Below, piece by piece: positions 1 to 8,983 of a stretch of 64,000 nucleotides of DNA; the first letter of the stretch is position 1; every line of letters starts with the position of its first letter. The stretch is from assembly GCF_042682745.1 (NCBI RefSeq), contig NZ_JBHUIO010000009.1, positions 376,035 through 440,034 on the forward strand. The letters are read 5' to 3'. A program made the position numbers and the translations under genes. Origin of the DNA: Tumebacillus_A lipolyticus (lineage in GTDB: Bacteria > Bacillota > Bacilli > Tumebacillales > Tumebacillaceae). Under the pieces are notes generated by a model. That model had not been told where the DNA came from. It made no database searches and saw only the letters and a list, made by a program, of their open reading frames with translations.

Positions 1-226
1 CGTGCGGGTTGTCTGTCCGATTTGCGTGCGCATTTACCTTCGCCTGCACGCCGGTGGGCGTTTCCGCTCCGATCTGCTCGGGTGTAACTCCGTGCGGGTT
101 GTCTGTCCGACTCGCGTGAGAGTTAACCTTCTCCTGCGCCTCAACGATTCCACCCTCGATACGGTTCAAGTCATGTTCAGTTACCACGTCATCATATTTC
201 CAGTTAGTTTTACTTTGGTAAGGCAT
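1..226 (-). CDS. Phage tail-fibre/structural-type protein, N-terminal part (cut by window edge)
   Basis: On the minus strand an ATG at 226 follows a strong ribosome site (AAGGAGGTG, 8 bases upstream) and opens a frame that runs off the left edge. The protein begins MPYQSKTNWKYDDVV and contains two copies of an AHAxRTDNPHG-like motif, about 30 residues apart and separated by an EQIGAETP segment. NPHGV repeats of this kind are common in phage tail and tail-fibre proteins of Gram-positive phages. The matching DNA repeat is visible at about 1-35 and 91-125. Together with the wrecked integrase to the right, this marks the end of a prophage that lies mostly outside the window. Confidence 0.75.
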   Translation of the reverse strand, partial: MPYQSKTNWKYDDVVTEHDLNRIEGGIVEAQEKVNSHASRTDNPHGVTPEQIGAETPTGVQAKVNAHANRTDNPH

Positions 227-803
227 GTATCTTACACCTCCTTGATTTTTCCGACTGTCTCAAATGACCTATGGTCATTGATTCACGATCTTTTCTTCCC
301 TCCTTTCGCCTTTGTTCGAAAAACCGATGGCAAACAAAAAAGCTCATCACATAAGTGAAGAGCCTCTACCAGATGTCTGCCATTCAGTTGTGTCTGCCAT
401 CACCTTGAAGATTGTCGGCTGACTTTCTTGGTACCATATTACCTTGTCAAGAGCGGTCAAATCTCCGAAGAAACTCCTATGTGACTCCAGATGAACTCCA
501 AGAGTGTCACCTTGGAGTGATGCTGATCCTTAACCCCTACATATATCGATCGACCTTGTTCCCTTATCTGGTCTTCAATCAAAGACCACCATTCCTGTTC
601 GCCGGCATACCGACCTCTGCCCAATCCTCAAATATATCGAACGACGTGCCAGCCACCGGTAGCTGGCACTCGATTGCTTCTTGCAGCACGTATCATATAC
701 AAATCGCGAAACTCAACACTCATCACATCGAGCAGGAGATGGATGAGACGATACGAAATAGGCTTGTGTTTCATCGGCCAGACTTTATCTGAAGTTGCTC
801 TCC
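227..803. other. Prophage remnant region without a recognisable intact gene
   Basis: These 577 bases lie between the phage tail-type gene and the broken integrase. The minus strand just right of 226 probably carries the leader and promoter of the tail gene, but I see no clear promoter. One plus-strand open frame (412-792) has no ribosome site, a TTG start and no recognisable motif, so I treat it as chance. The region is probably decayed phage DNA. Confidence 0.4.
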
Positions 804-1631
804 AGAGCTCTCAGAAAGGCTGTGAGACAAATGTTAATACATGAAAATCTGTGCGATCTTGTAGAGCTTCCTCGGACTGCTAAAACAGAACTCGTAATCA
901 TGTCTCCAAAAGAGATGTTATCTTACTTGAAATCCGTCTCATTCGAGGGATTATAGGACAGTCATGTAAAAGAGCTTGGGCATCACGAGAAAAATGTCGA
1001 AGAAATTTGGAGCAAATACAGGCTTCAGGGTGTCGGAGCTATGCGCAAAGACATCTCCACTATTGAGAAAATATCAAGAGAAAGGCCGAAAATACCGAGG
1101 TGTACTTGAACTTGGCGACTCTATCCTTTGGAACCGGAGCGCGCCGTGGAGAGCTTTTAGTGCTTTCCGTCAGTCAGTTGTCCGAAGCATTCAAGGCCCG
1201 CCCGTCGTTCAGGAATCGCTAAAGAGCGATTCGACCAGGCGAACCATCACGATCCATGAAAATGAAATCCGTGTTTTGCAGCGACAAATCAAGCTACGGA
1301 ACAAGCAAAAAATCAAACTCGGCGCTCGTCACCGAGATAAAGGCCCGGTATTTGTAGCGCCAGACGGTCGCCCAATGGGGCAAACTGGTGTGTCACTCTG
1401 GTTCCGAAAGAGTTCGTAGCTTTTGGACGACCGGATTTTTCGCTGCATGACACCAGACATACTCACGCATCATTGCTGATCAAGGCCGGCGTACCGATCA
1501 CCCGCGTAGCAACGAGACTAGGTCATGCTAACCCTTCTATAACGCTCAGCACCTACACTCACTTTCTGCAAGATCGGAAAAAAGTAGCGAGTGACAAATG
1601 GGGCGAAATATTACAAAACGCATCGATTTAG
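804..1631 (+). pseudogene. Tyrosine recombinase (phage integrase), degenerate with several frameshifts
   Basis: Pieces of a phage-type integrase follow each other in different frames. 804-956 gives RALRKAVRQ and CDLVELPR, as at the start of the catalytic domain. 1100-1222 gives FGTGARRGELL, the box around the first catalytic arginine. About 1222-1404 gives RTITIHENE through VFVAPDGRPMG. About 1407-1631 gives LHDTRHTHASLL, RLGH and STYTHF, with the HxxR, LGH and tyrosine of the active site, ending at TAG 1629-1631. At least three frame changes and an internal stop make it non-functional. It converges on the spoVM terminator, so the prophage probably entered just beyond spoVM. Confidence 0.85.
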
Positions 1632-1673
1632 AGTCAATGGTTAGCAAAATGTTAGCAAGGCAGCTCACTTAGA

Positions 1674-1705
1674 GAAAAAAACCCTTTTCTACCAAGGGTT
1701 TTTTT
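1674..1705. terminator. Intrinsic terminator between spoVM and the integrase remnant
   Basis: An AAACCCTT/AAGGGTTT stem has a short loop, with an A tract before it and a T tract after it, so it can stop transcription from both sides. It lies 8 bases after the spoVM stop codon. Confidence 0.8.
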
Positions 1706-1712
1706 CAACAGT

Positions 1713-1796
1713 TTACTTTTCCCTCTGGAATGCATTTAACATCGCTTTGACGATTCCGCCGAGGAAGCGAGGCAACTTTATCGTGTAAAATCGCAA
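1713..1796 (-). CDS. spoVM: Stage V sporulation protein M (27 aa)
   Basis: The frame encodes a 27-residue peptide with LRFYTIKLPRFLGGIV followed by KAMLNAFQREK. This matches the conserved SpoVM sequence of Bacillus (FYTIKLPKFLGGIV core), including the helix-breaking proline. SpoVM is an amphipathic helix that recognises the convex forespore membrane and anchors the SpoIVA coat base. The start is TTG at 1796, preceded by a run of Gs (AAGGGGGGG) 5 bases upstream; the usual ATG is absent. A terminator follows at once. The position a few hundred bases after rpe agrees with B. subtilis gene order. It is easily missed by gene callers because of its size and start codon. Confidence 0.92.
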   Translation of the reverse strand: MRFYTIKLPRFLGGIVKAMLNAFQREK

Positions 1797-1834
1797 AGTG
1801 ACCCCCCCTTGTTATTAGTTCAGCCTGCGCGCTT

Positions 1835-2047
1835 TCAATCCTTGAACAGGAGCCATCCGGTCCAGATCAGGGAAAGGCCGATCAGAGATACCCACATTTC
1901 AGGCGGGAGGTAACGAGCGGTCAGATACAGCCCGCATCCAGCAATCGCAATCCCGACGCCTCGCTTCGCCCCCATTCTCAAACTGCGCCTGCGGTATCCG
2001 ATCAAAGTTGAGCCACCCTCTCCTCGCCCGCCTAGACTTTCGCCCAT
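1835..2047 (-). CDS. Small membrane protein, hypothetical (up to 70 aa)
   Basis: The C-terminal half has two hydrophobic helices, around residues 30-45 (GVGIAIAGCGLYLTA) and 50-67 (MWVSLIGLSLIWTGWLLF), with basic residues before the first. The start is unsure. ATG 2047 has no ribosome site; an internal TTG near 2006 is preceded by a purine-rich GAGGAGAGGG stretch and would give about 56 residues. A possible promoter (TTGCAC 2092-2097, TATATA 2068-2073) sits just upstream, after the rpe terminator. I do not recognise the family. It occupies the place of thiN in B. subtilis but is unrelated to it. Confidence 0.5.
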   Translation of the reverse strand: MGESLGGRGEGGSTLIGYRRRSLRMGAKRGVGIAIAGCGLYLTARYLPPEMWVSLIGLSLIWTGWLLFKD

Positions 2048-2097
2048 GTTTCGACGGTACGGTATTATATATATTCGTATGAGTTCTATTTGTGCAA

Positions 2098-2146
2098 CAA
2101 AAAACGGCCACCCCGTCGCATGTTACACAGCGTGGGAGTGACCGTT
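2098..2146 (-). terminator. Terminator after rpe
   Basis: On the minus strand AACGGTCACTCC pairs with GGGGTGGCCGTT across a 20-base loop and runs into TTTTTTG. It closes the coaBC-to-rpe gene run. Confidence 0.75.
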
Positions 2147-2229
2147 AACCGCCCTCCCGTTAGTACATCCTATGCCGTGAAAAAGGCTTTAGACGTGAGG
2201 ACAGGCGCGATTTTCAGTTCAAAGCTACT

Positions 2230-2880
2230 TCAGCCCCGAATGTTGCGAATGGCAGCGCCGCGATCGGGCGCATTGTATACCGCATTGCCAGCGACCAACA
2301 CGTTCGCCCCCGCTTCGCGCACCAAGCGAGAAGTCTCCTGATTGATCCCGCCATCCACTTCGATCTCAACATGGTGCAGATCCATCGCATCGAGCTTGCG
2401 GCGCAGTTCGCTGATCTTTTCCAGAACGTTCGGAATGAACTTCTGCCCGCCAAAGCCCGGGTTGACCGTCATCAGCAACACCATGTCCAGATCGGTCAGC
2501 ACATGCTCGATCATCGAGACGGGCGTATGCGGGTTGAGCGCGACAGACGCTTTGACACCGTGGGAACGGATCAATTGCAAAGTCCGATGCAGATGACGAG
2601 TCGCTTCCACATGCACGGTGATGATGTCCGCGCCCGCCTGGACAAAGCTCGGAATGTAACGATCCGGGTCTTCGATCATCAAATGCACGTCAAGCGGCAG
2701 TTTCGTGTGCGGCTTGATCGCTTCGACAACCAGCGGCCCGATCGTGATGTTTGGCACGAAGTGGCCGTCCATCACATCGACGTGAATCAAATCGGCCCCA
2801 AGCTCTTCCACCGAGCGAATCTCCTCCCCCAACTTCGAAAAGTCGGCAGAGAGGATCGACGGTGCTATTTTGATCTCCAT
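2230..2880 (-). CDS. rpe: Ribulose-phosphate 3-epimerase
   Basis: 216 residues, the usual length. It interconverts ribulose 5-phosphate and xylulose 5-phosphate in the pentose phosphate pathway. The TIM-barrel signatures are clear: IAPSILSADF at the N-terminus, HVDVMDGHFVPN with the catalytic aspartate and metal-binding histidine, MTVNPGFGGQ, and VDGGI followed by AGNAVY in the phosphate-binding region. The ATG at 2880 follows GGAGGTAC. It sits 4 bases after rsgA, as in other Bacilli. Confidence 0.97.
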   Translation of the reverse strand: MEIKIAPSILSADFSKLGEEIRSVEELGADLIHVDVMDGHFVPNITIGPLVVEAIKPHTKLPLDVHLMIEDPDRYIPSFVQAGADIITVHVEATRHLHRTLQLIRSHGVKASVALNPHTPVSMIEHVLTDLDMVLLMTVNPGFGGQKFIPNVLEKISELRRKLDAMDLHHVEIEVDGGINQETSRLVREAGANVLVAGNAVYNAPDRGAAIRNIRG

Positions 2881-2884
2881 GCGG

Positions 2885-3766
2885 TTAGTACCTCCGTTCT
2901 TTTGCCTCTTTTACCTCTGCCAAAAACTCCAGATAGTGCTGATAGCGGTCTCCGTTCATTCGCCCCGCCTGCACTGCCTCACGCACCGCACAACCGTCCT
3001 CGCGCTCATGCAGGCAACCTCTGTACTTGCACGCTTGCGACAGCTCCCAGACATCGCGAAAACACTGCTGGAGAATCTGCGGCTCCATACCGGCAAATTC
3101 GAGGGTGGCAAAGCCCGGCGTGTCGATGACATACGTCTCCTCAAAGATGCGAAAGATCTCCGAGTGACGCGTCGTATGTCGCCCGCGCCCAAGCTTTTGC
3201 GAAATTTCCCCGATCGTCAGGTTGAGCCCTGGCACAAGCGTGTTGAGCAGCGTCGATTTGCCGACCCCAGAGTTGCCTGCCAGGGCGGACAGCTTGCCGC
3301 GAAGCAGCGAACGAACCTCTTCGACACCTCTGCCCGTCCGCGTGGAGACAACTGCTGTCAGATAGCCCATCTCCCGGTACGGATGCAACCAAGCTTCCGC
3401 CTGCTCGATGTCTTCCATCAAGTCCACCTTGGTCAACACGATCACCGCATCCAAGCTCTCGCGCTCCACCTGTACGATCATGCGATCGAGCAGCTTGGAG
3501 TTGAAATCTGGCTCTCTGCTGGAGAAGGTCAGCACGCATTGGTCGATGTTGGCGATCGGCGGGCGAACCAGTTCGTTTTGGCGAGGAAAGAGCTCTTCGA
3601 CCACCCCTTCTTCACTGCCGATCGGCGTGAAGTTCACCCGGTCGCCGACCAGAGGTGTGATCCCTTGCTTTTTGAAGACGCCGCGCGCTCTGCACCTGCG
3701 CACGACATCTTCCGATTGCACGTAATAAAACCCTGAAATTGCTTTGGTGATGATTCCTTCCGGCAT
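2885..3766 (-). CDS. rsgA: Ribosome small-subunit-dependent GTPase A
   Basis: 293 residues from the ATG at 3766 (MPEGIITKAISGFYYV); a longer frame reaches back into prkC but lacks a ribosome site. RsgA (YloQ) is a circularly permuted GTPase that checks maturation of the 30S subunit. After an N-terminal OB fold come the motifs in permuted order: LTKVDL (G4), GNSGVGKSTLLN (G1), GRGRHTT (G2) and DTPGF (G3). The C-terminal zinc site is visible as CKYRGCLHEREDGC. It lies between the PrkC kinase and rpe, the conserved order; YloQ is a reported PrkC substrate in B. subtilis. Confidence 0.96.
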   Translation of the reverse strand: MPEGIITKAISGFYYVQSEDVVRRCRARGVFKKQGITPLVGDRVNFTPIGSEEGVVEELFPRQNELVRPPIANIDQCVLTFSSREPDFNSKLLDRMIVQVERESLDAVIVLTKVDLMEDIEQAEAWLHPYREMGYLTAVVSTRTGRGVEEVRSLLRGKLSALAGNSGVGKSTLLNTLVPGLNLTIGEISQKLGRGRHTTRHSEIFRIFEETYVIDTPGFATLEFAGMEPQILQQCFRDVWELSQACKYRGCLHEREDGCAVREAVQAGRMNGDRYQHYLEFLAEVKEAKERRY

Positions 3767-3797
3767 ATGGCCACCGTAACCTTTCGAAAATTCAAGA

Positions 3798-5774
3798 TTA
3801 ATCTTCGTACGATACGGGAATCGTCCTTTCTTCTTTACCGTCCAAGTACACTTTGATCGACGCCAGCTCACCCTTCTTGACGGTCAGCTCCACGCGAAAC
3901 GTTTTGTCAGATTCGATCGTTTCATCCACGACGACTGCGCTGCCCTGAGCATCGTTGCGCACGATCTTCACCTTTTTCTTCTCGCCTTCTTCGATCGGGA
4001 TCTGCACATCGTACGACTTCTTCTTCGGCTCATCCTTTTGACCTTTCGATACGACGAGCGAGATCGTCTCCCCTTTGGCAAGCTCTGTGCCAGGCGTGTA
4101 GGAAGGCGAGGTGGCGATCACTTTGCCCTCCGCGACATCGTTTGAGAACTGCGTGATCACTTCCCCGACGGTGAAGCCGGCCGAAGTGAGCCTTGCTTTT
4201 GCATCGGCGAGCGAGATGTCGACCAGTTGCGGGACTTTCACCTTTTCGATCGCTTTGACGAGCGTCAGCGTTACTTTCGTATCTTTGTTGACCATCACGC
4301 CGGTCTCCGGATTTTGCGCGAGGACAGAGCCTGCCGTCTTGTTCTTGTCCTCTTGCTCTTTAAAGGTGACGTTGTCAGCGCCGATTCCGACCTGCTTGAG
4401 CTTCTCCAGCGCCTTCTCTTTGCTGAGGTCGGTGACAGTTGGCATCTCCACCTGCTCCGCCCCCTTGGAGACGGTCAGCGTCACTTCGCGGTTGGCCTTG
4501 ATCGTCTTGCCACCGTACTGGTCCTGCTTGACCACAGTTCCAGCCGGTTTCTCCGCATCAAATTCCTCTTCTTTGTTGATGTTGTTTATATCCAAGCCTG
4601 CGTTGAGCAGATCCTTGACCGCATCATCGTACGACTTTCCGACGACGTCGGGCATCGTCACGTCCTTTTCACCCATGTAGTTGGTGACGAGCGTGTACGC
4701 GGTGACCGCACCGACGCCGAGGAGCAGGAAGATTGCAAACAGCCAGATCACCGGCCGCCAAAAGTTTTTCTTCTTTTTCGTTCCGTCCGCTTCCTCCGCT
4801 TGTGGGACTTTGGTCGGTTCGCCGCTCACAGGAGCCTCTTTCGCTTCCTGCGGTTGCCCGGCGGCCGGGATCGTTTTGTTGCTGCGCAGCCCGACGGCTG
4901 GCATCTGGATCGTGCTCTGTTCATCGAAGAGCGGAGCGGTAAACTTCGCCACATTCGGATAGAGCAACGCCTTCTCCAGATCGCGCCCCATCTCCCGCGC
5001 GCTCTGATAGCGAACGCCAGGATCTTTGGCGAGCGACTTCAAAATGATGTTCTCAACCGACTGCGGCAAGGCGGGATTGATCTGACGCGGCTCGACAAAA
5101 TGGTCTTGCAGATGTTTGAGCGCGACGGAGATCGGCGTTTCCCCCGAGAAGGGAAGCTCACCGGTCAGCATCTCATAGAGCACGACCCCGAGCGAATAGA
5201 TGTCCGACTTGACATCGGTGATGCCGCCTCTCGCCTGTTCCGGTGAGAAATAGTGGACAGATCCCAGCACAGAGCCTTCCTGCGTGATCGTGTTGGAGGT
5301 GATCGCGCGGGCGATGCCAAAGTCGGTCACCTTCACCCGACCATCCTTGCCGATCAGGATGTTGTGCGGCTTGATATCCCGGTGGACGATATTGTTCTCA
5401 TGCGCGTGTCCGAGCGCCGAGCAGATCTGTTTGGAGATGTCGATCGCTTCGGCCACCGGAAGCGGAGCGCGGTCTTGAATCACCTCTTTGAGCGTCAGAC
5501 CGTCGACAAACTCCATGACAATATAATAGTCCGCCCCCTCTTGCCCAACATCATAGATGTTGACCACGTTTGGATGCGAGAGGGAAGCTGCCGCCTGCGC
5601 TTCCCGCCGAAAGCGGCGAACAAAATCTTCATCTGTCGAAAATTGCGCATGGAGCACTTTGATCGAGACGTGGCGGTTGAGCAACGTGTCCAACGCCCGA
5701 TAGACCACGGCCATTCCGCCGCCGCCGATCCGTTCGATCACTTCGTAACGATCACCAAGGTTTCGTCCGATCAA
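3798..5774 (-). CDS. prkC: PASTA-domain Ser/Thr protein kinase PrkC
   Basis: 658 residues, anchored in the membrane. The cytoplasmic kinase domain (about 10-270) has the glycine loop IGGGGMAVVY, Lys39, the HRD loop (IVHRDIKPHNIL, 130-140) and DFG at 151-153. A basic and Pro-rich linker leads to one transmembrane helix (about 341-363). Outside the cell are three PASTA repeats (about 372-440, 441-510, 511-580), which bind muropeptides, then a beta-rich tail of about 75 residues. In Bacillus PrkC senses peptidoglycan fragments and triggers spore germination and growth control. Its start overlaps the prpC stop by 4 bases (ATGA), so kinase and phosphatase are translationally coupled. Confidence 0.97.
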   Translation of the reverse strand: MIGRNLGDRYEVIERIGGGGMAVVYRALDTLLNRHVSIKVLHAQFSTDEDFVRRFRREAQAAASLSHPNVVNIYDVGQEGADYYIVMEFVDGLTLKEVIQDRAPLPVAEAIDISKQICSALGHAHENNIVHRDIKPHNILIGKDGRVKVTDFGIARAITSNTITQEGSVLGSVHYFSPEQARGGITDVKSDIYSLGVVLYEMLTGELPFSGETPISVALKHLQDHFVEPRQINPALPQSVENIILKSLAKDPGVRYQSAREMGRDLEKALLYPNVAKFTAPLFDEQSTIQMPAVGLRSNKTIPAAGQPQEAKEAPVSGEPTKVPQAEEADGTKKKKNFWRPVIWLFAIFLLLGVGAVTAYTLVTNYMGEKDVTMPDVVGKSYDDAVKDLLNAGLDINNINKEEEFDAEKPAGTVVKQDQYGGKTIKANREVTLTVSKGAEQVEMPTVTDLSKEKALEKLKQVGIGADNVTFKEQEDKNKTAGSVLAQNPETGVMVNKDTKVTLTLVKAIEKVKVPQLVDISLADAKARLTSAGFTVGEVITQFSNDVAEGKVIATSPSYTPGTELAKGETISLVVSKGQKDEPKKKSYDVQIPIEEGEKKKVKIVRNDAQGSAVVVDETIESDKTFRVELTVKKGELASIKVYLDGKEERTIPVSYED

Positions 5775-6523
5775 CGCGCCTCACCTCGCTCCGACAGATT
5801 ATGTAAGGCTACAGCGGTGATGTTGTCGTGACCTCCGGCTGCCAGCGCGCGATCGATCAGCGCATCGACCTTCGCTTCCAGCTGATCGCTTCCCGACAAA
5901 ATGTCTGACAAAACGTCCGATTGCACCATGTTGGTCAGACCGTCCGAACAGATCAGCAGAATATCGCCTTCTGCCCACGTCCGATGATGAAGGTCTGCCT
6001 GCACCGTCTCATCGGTGCCGACCGCACGCGTCACAATGTTTCGCTGCGGATGAGCGCTCGCCTCTTCCTCTGTGAGCTGCCCATTTTTAAACAGCTCGTT
6101 GACCAGCGTATGGTCGTCGGTCAGCTGCACCAACTCACCCTGTTGAAAAAGGTACGCTCTGCTGTCACCGATGTGGCCGAGATAGAACTCCCGCTCATCA
6201 AACAGCGCCACAACGAGCGTTGTCCCCATTCCGCTCAGTCCAGACGAAGTGGAAGCGCGCTCGTGCACGATGCGGTTTGCCACCTGCATCGCGTCGACGA
6301 GCAGATCGGAAACATCGTTTGTTTCCGCCTCGAATGATGAATTTTTAAGCTGGGTTAAAACCGTTTCAATCGCCAGAGAACTTGCCACCTCACCCGCAAG
6401 ATGACCGCCCATTCCGTCTGCTACAACTGCTACGCCGTACGGACGCAGACCTGCCTCCACCGCATAGCTGTCTTCGTTGAGTTGACGAACGAGCCCAATG
6501 TGAGTTCTCGCCGCATACTGCAT
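5771..6523 (-). CDS. prpC: PP2C-type protein phosphatase (PrkC partner)
   Basis: About 250 residues from the ATG at 6523 (MQYAARTHIGLVRQLNEDSY), which has GAGG at the right distance; ATG 6529 is too close to it. It is a metal-dependent Ser/Thr phosphatase that reverses PrkC. PP2C motifs are present: RQLNEDSY, VVADGMGGHLAGEVAS with metal-binding aspartate and glycine, GDSRAYLF, LTDDHTLV, SDGLTNMV and GGHDNITAV. It is sandwiched between rlmN and prkC with very short spacing, as in Bacillus. Confidence 0.96.
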   Translation of the reverse strand: MQYAARTHIGLVRQLNEDSYAVEAGLRPYGVAVVADGMGGHLAGEVASSLAIETVLTQLKNSSFEAETNDVSDLLVDAMQVANRIVHERASTSSGLSGMGTTLVVALFDEREFYLGHIGDSRAYLFQQGELVQLTDDHTLVNELFKNGQLTEEEASAHPQRNIVTRAVGTDETVQADLHHRTWAEGDILLICSDGLTNMVQSDVLSDILSGSDQLEAKVDALIDRALAAGGHDNITAVALHNLSERGEAR

Positions 6524-6533
6524 CTCCATCACC

Positions 6534-7628
6534 TCAGATTTTCCCCTGCTCCGCACGCAACTGTCCGCAGGCAGCAGCGATATCGTGTCCCTTCTCTCTT
6601 CTGACCGTCGCATTTACACCCAGACGGTTCAACTCGTTGACAAACGCGCGAATTTGATCTTTGGGCGTGCGCGTGTAGTTTCGCTCTGGCACATAGTTGA
6701 CCGGGATCAGATTGACGTGGCAATCGATGTTTGCCAACAAATCAGCCAGCTCGCGAGCATGTGCCAGATCATCATTTTTCCCGCCGACGAGAGCATACTC
6801 GAACGATACGCGACGTCCAGTTTCTGCGATGTAATAGCGGCAGGCGTCGAGCAGCTCGGCGATGCCCCAGCGCCTGTTGATCGGCATCAGGGCTGATCGG
6901 ATCTCATCTCGCGTCGCATGCAAGGAGATCGCAAGCGTGATCTGCCGCTTTTCATCTGCCAAGCGCTTGATCGCCGGCACCAGACCTGATGTGGAGATCG
7001 TGATGTGGCGCGCTCCGATCTTCAATCCGTTTTGATCGTTGGCGATGTCGATAAAGCGCATCGATTCGTCATAGTTTTCCATCGGTTCGCCCGAACCCAT
7101 CAGCACGACTGAGGAGACGCGCTCCCCTTTCGCTTCTTGATCGAGGAAGCGCTGGACGTTCAGCAGCTGTTCCACCACCTCGCCACCGGTCAGATTGCGG
7201 ACCAATCCGCCCAGCGTGGAGGCACAAAATGTGCAACCCATCCGACAGCCGACCTGTGTGGACACACAGACCGAGTTTCCGTAATCGTGTCGCATCAGCA
7301 CCGTCTCGATCGTCGAGCCATCGTACAGCTCCCACAACCATTTGATCGTGCCGTCCGTCGAAACTTGGCGCGTCACTTCCCGCATCGTATCGATCGTCGC
7401 AATCTCCGCTAGCTGCTCACGAAACTTTTGCGGCAGATTGGTCATGTCGGCGATGTTATTGACGCGGTCCTGATACAGCCAAGTGAAGATCTGCTTGCCG
7501 CGAAATTTCGGCTGCCCGATGCTCTGCACCCATTTTTCCATCTCATCGTATTTCAATTGCAACAGATGCACGCGTTTTCCAGCATCCGAATCTGTTTGCT
7601 TGTCGTCGATCAGTTTGATCGTTTCCAT
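6534..7628 (-). CDS. rlmN: 23S rRNA (adenine2503-C2)/tRNA A37 methyltransferase RlmN
   Basis: 364 residues from ATG 7628, with AGGTG 7 bases upstream. It is a radical-SAM enzyme that methylates C2 of A2503 in 23S rRNA and A37 in some tRNAs. CRMGCTFCAST holds the CxxxCxxC that ligates the 4Fe-4S cluster. Other family blocks are FRGKQIFTWLYQ, VCVSTQVGC, GSGEPMENYD, ISTSGLVPAI, LAISLHA and IPVNYVPERNY, and the C-terminal RREKGHDIAAACGQL carries the catalytic methyl-carrying cysteine. Cfr-type resistance enzymes share the fold, but this sequence is a housekeeping RlmN in conserved context. Confidence 0.97.
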   Translation of the reverse strand: METIKLIDDKQTDSDAGKRVHLLQLKYDEMEKWVQSIGQPKFRGKQIFTWLYQDRVNNIADMTNLPQKFREQLAEIATIDTMREVTRQVSTDGTIKWLWELYDGSTIETVLMRHDYGNSVCVSTQVGCRMGCTFCASTLGGLVRNLTGGEVVEQLLNVQRFLDQEAKGERVSSVVLMGSGEPMENYDESMRFIDIANDQNGLKIGARHITISTSGLVPAIKRLADEKRQITLAISLHATRDEIRSALMPINRRWGIAELLDACRYYIAETGRRVSFEYALVGGKNDDLAHARELADLLANIDCHVNLIPVNYVPERNYTRTPKDQIRAFVNELNRLGVNATVRREKGHDIAAACGQLRAEQGKI

Positions 7629-7637
7629 GGTGTTCAC

Positions 7638-8978
7638 CTACTTTCGGCGTAAGCGTGCGATAAAAAATCCATCGCTGTCAAATTGTTGCGGCATCAGTTG
7701 CACGGCGCACCCGTCGACGATCGCCCCGTGCACAGTTGCGGGAAGATGCTCGGCGATCGAGTCAGCCTCGAAGTCGGGATGAGCGGCGAGAAAGCTCCGC
7801 ACCACTTCGATGTTCTCTTCCGGCATGATCGTGCAGGTGGAATAGACGAGCACCCCGCCTGAGCGAAGCGCTTTGGCGACCGTGTTCAGCAGGTCGCGCT
7901 GCAAGGAGGCGATCTCGTGAATATCCTCCGGGAATTTCCTCCACTTCAAGTCTGGTTTGCGCTTGATCACGCCAAGCCCGCTGCAAGGAGCATCGAGCAA
8001 GATGCGGTCGAACGTGCCCGCCTCTGTCACCACGCGGCGGATGTCGCCCGCCCAGGTGCGAATCGACGTAAGCCCGAGGCGAGCGGCGACGTTTTCGATC
8101 AGCTCGATCTTATGATCGTGCACATCGACTGCGACCACTTCCCCTTCGTCACCCATCAGCTCGGCGAGATGGGTGGTCTTGCCGCCCGGCGCCGCACAGC
8201 AGTCGAGGATTCGCTCTCTTGGCTGCGGATCGAGCGCCTGCGCGACCAGCATCGAGCTTTCATCTTGAACGGTGCAACGGCCCGCTTGAAAGGCTGGCAA
8301 TCGGGTGACATCGAGCCCCTCGTGCAAGATGATTCCAAATGGTGTGACCGGCGATGGGTGTGCGGCGATCTCCTGCTCTTGCAACTCCTGAAGCAACTCC
8401 GCGCGGGTGAGCCGGTGCGAATTGACCCGGAGGCTGAGCGCTGGTCGCTCGTTGTTCGCTTCGCAGAGCGCTTCCGTCTCCTCGCGGCCAAACGCCCGCT
8501 CCCAGCTCTTCACCATCCACTCCGGATGGGAGTGTTGCAAGGCGGTATGGCGCACCCAACTCTTCTCTTTCGAAGGGAGCTTCACCTGCTGTTGGTTGCG
8601 CAAGACTCCGCGCAACACGCCGTTGACAAATCCGCTCGCTTTGCGACCTCGGCGCTTGGCGATCTCCACCGCTTCGTTGATCGCAGCAAACGCAGGGATT
8701 CGCTCCAAAAAATACAGCTGGTAGGCGGTCAGACGAAGCAGGTTGCGCACCCAGGGCTCCAGTTTGTGCAGCGGTGTTTTGAGCGCGGGTGCTAAATAAT
8801 AGTCGAGCGTGTTGAGCCGCCCCACCGTGCCGTACACCAGCTCGGTGGTCAACCCGACATCACGCGCGCTGAGCCTCGCCCGCTTCAAGGCGTTCGCCAG
8901 TGCCAAGTTGCTATAGGCGCCTCTCTCCTCGATGGCGAGCAGCACGTCCAAAGCGATATCTCTTGCTGTCTGAGCCAA
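7638..8978 (-). CDS. rsmB: 16S rRNA (cytosine967-C5)-methyltransferase RsmB
   Basis: 446 residues. An N-terminal NusB-like RNA-binding domain (about 1-130) is followed by a SAM methyltransferase of the Nop2/Sun family. Visible motifs: CCAAPGGKTTHLAELM (SAM binding), VDVHDHKI, DAPCSGLGVIKRKPD with the PC motif, and VYSTCTIMPEEN with the TC catalytic cysteine. The start is TTG at 8978 with GGAGG about 10 bases upstream, so translation may be modest. It lies 5 bases after the fmt stop in the def-fmt-rsmB-rlmN run. Confidence 0.96.
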   Translation of the reverse strand: MAQTARDIALDVLLAIEERGAYSNLALANALKRARLSARDVGLTTELVYGTVGRLNTLDYYLAPALKTPLHKLEPWVRNLLRLTAYQLYFLERIPAFAAINEAVEIAKRRGRKASGFVNGVLRGVLRNQQQVKLPSKEKSWVRHTALQHSHPEWMVKSWERAFGREETEALCEANNERPALSLRVNSHRLTRAELLQELQEQEIAAHPSPVTPFGIILHEGLDVTRLPAFQAGRCTVQDESSMLVAQALDPQPRERILDCCAAPGGKTTHLAELMGDEGEVVAVDVHDHKIELIENVAARLGLTSIRTWAGDIRRVVTEAGTFDRILLDAPCSGLGVIKRKPDLKWRKFPEDIHEIASLQRDLLNTVAKALRSGGVLVYSTCTIMPEENIEVVRSFLAAHPDFEADSIAEHLPATVHGAIVDGCAVQLMPQQFDSDGFFIARLRRK

Positions 8979-8983
8979 TGAAC

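Noticed and set aside
412..792. 126-codon open frame in the prophage region
   Set aside because: TTG start without a ribosome site, no motif, low plausibility; probably chance in decayed phage DNA.
6534..7628. Cfr-type resistance methyltransferase
   Set aside because: The gene sits in the conserved rsmB-rlmN-prpC order and has normal RlmN motifs.
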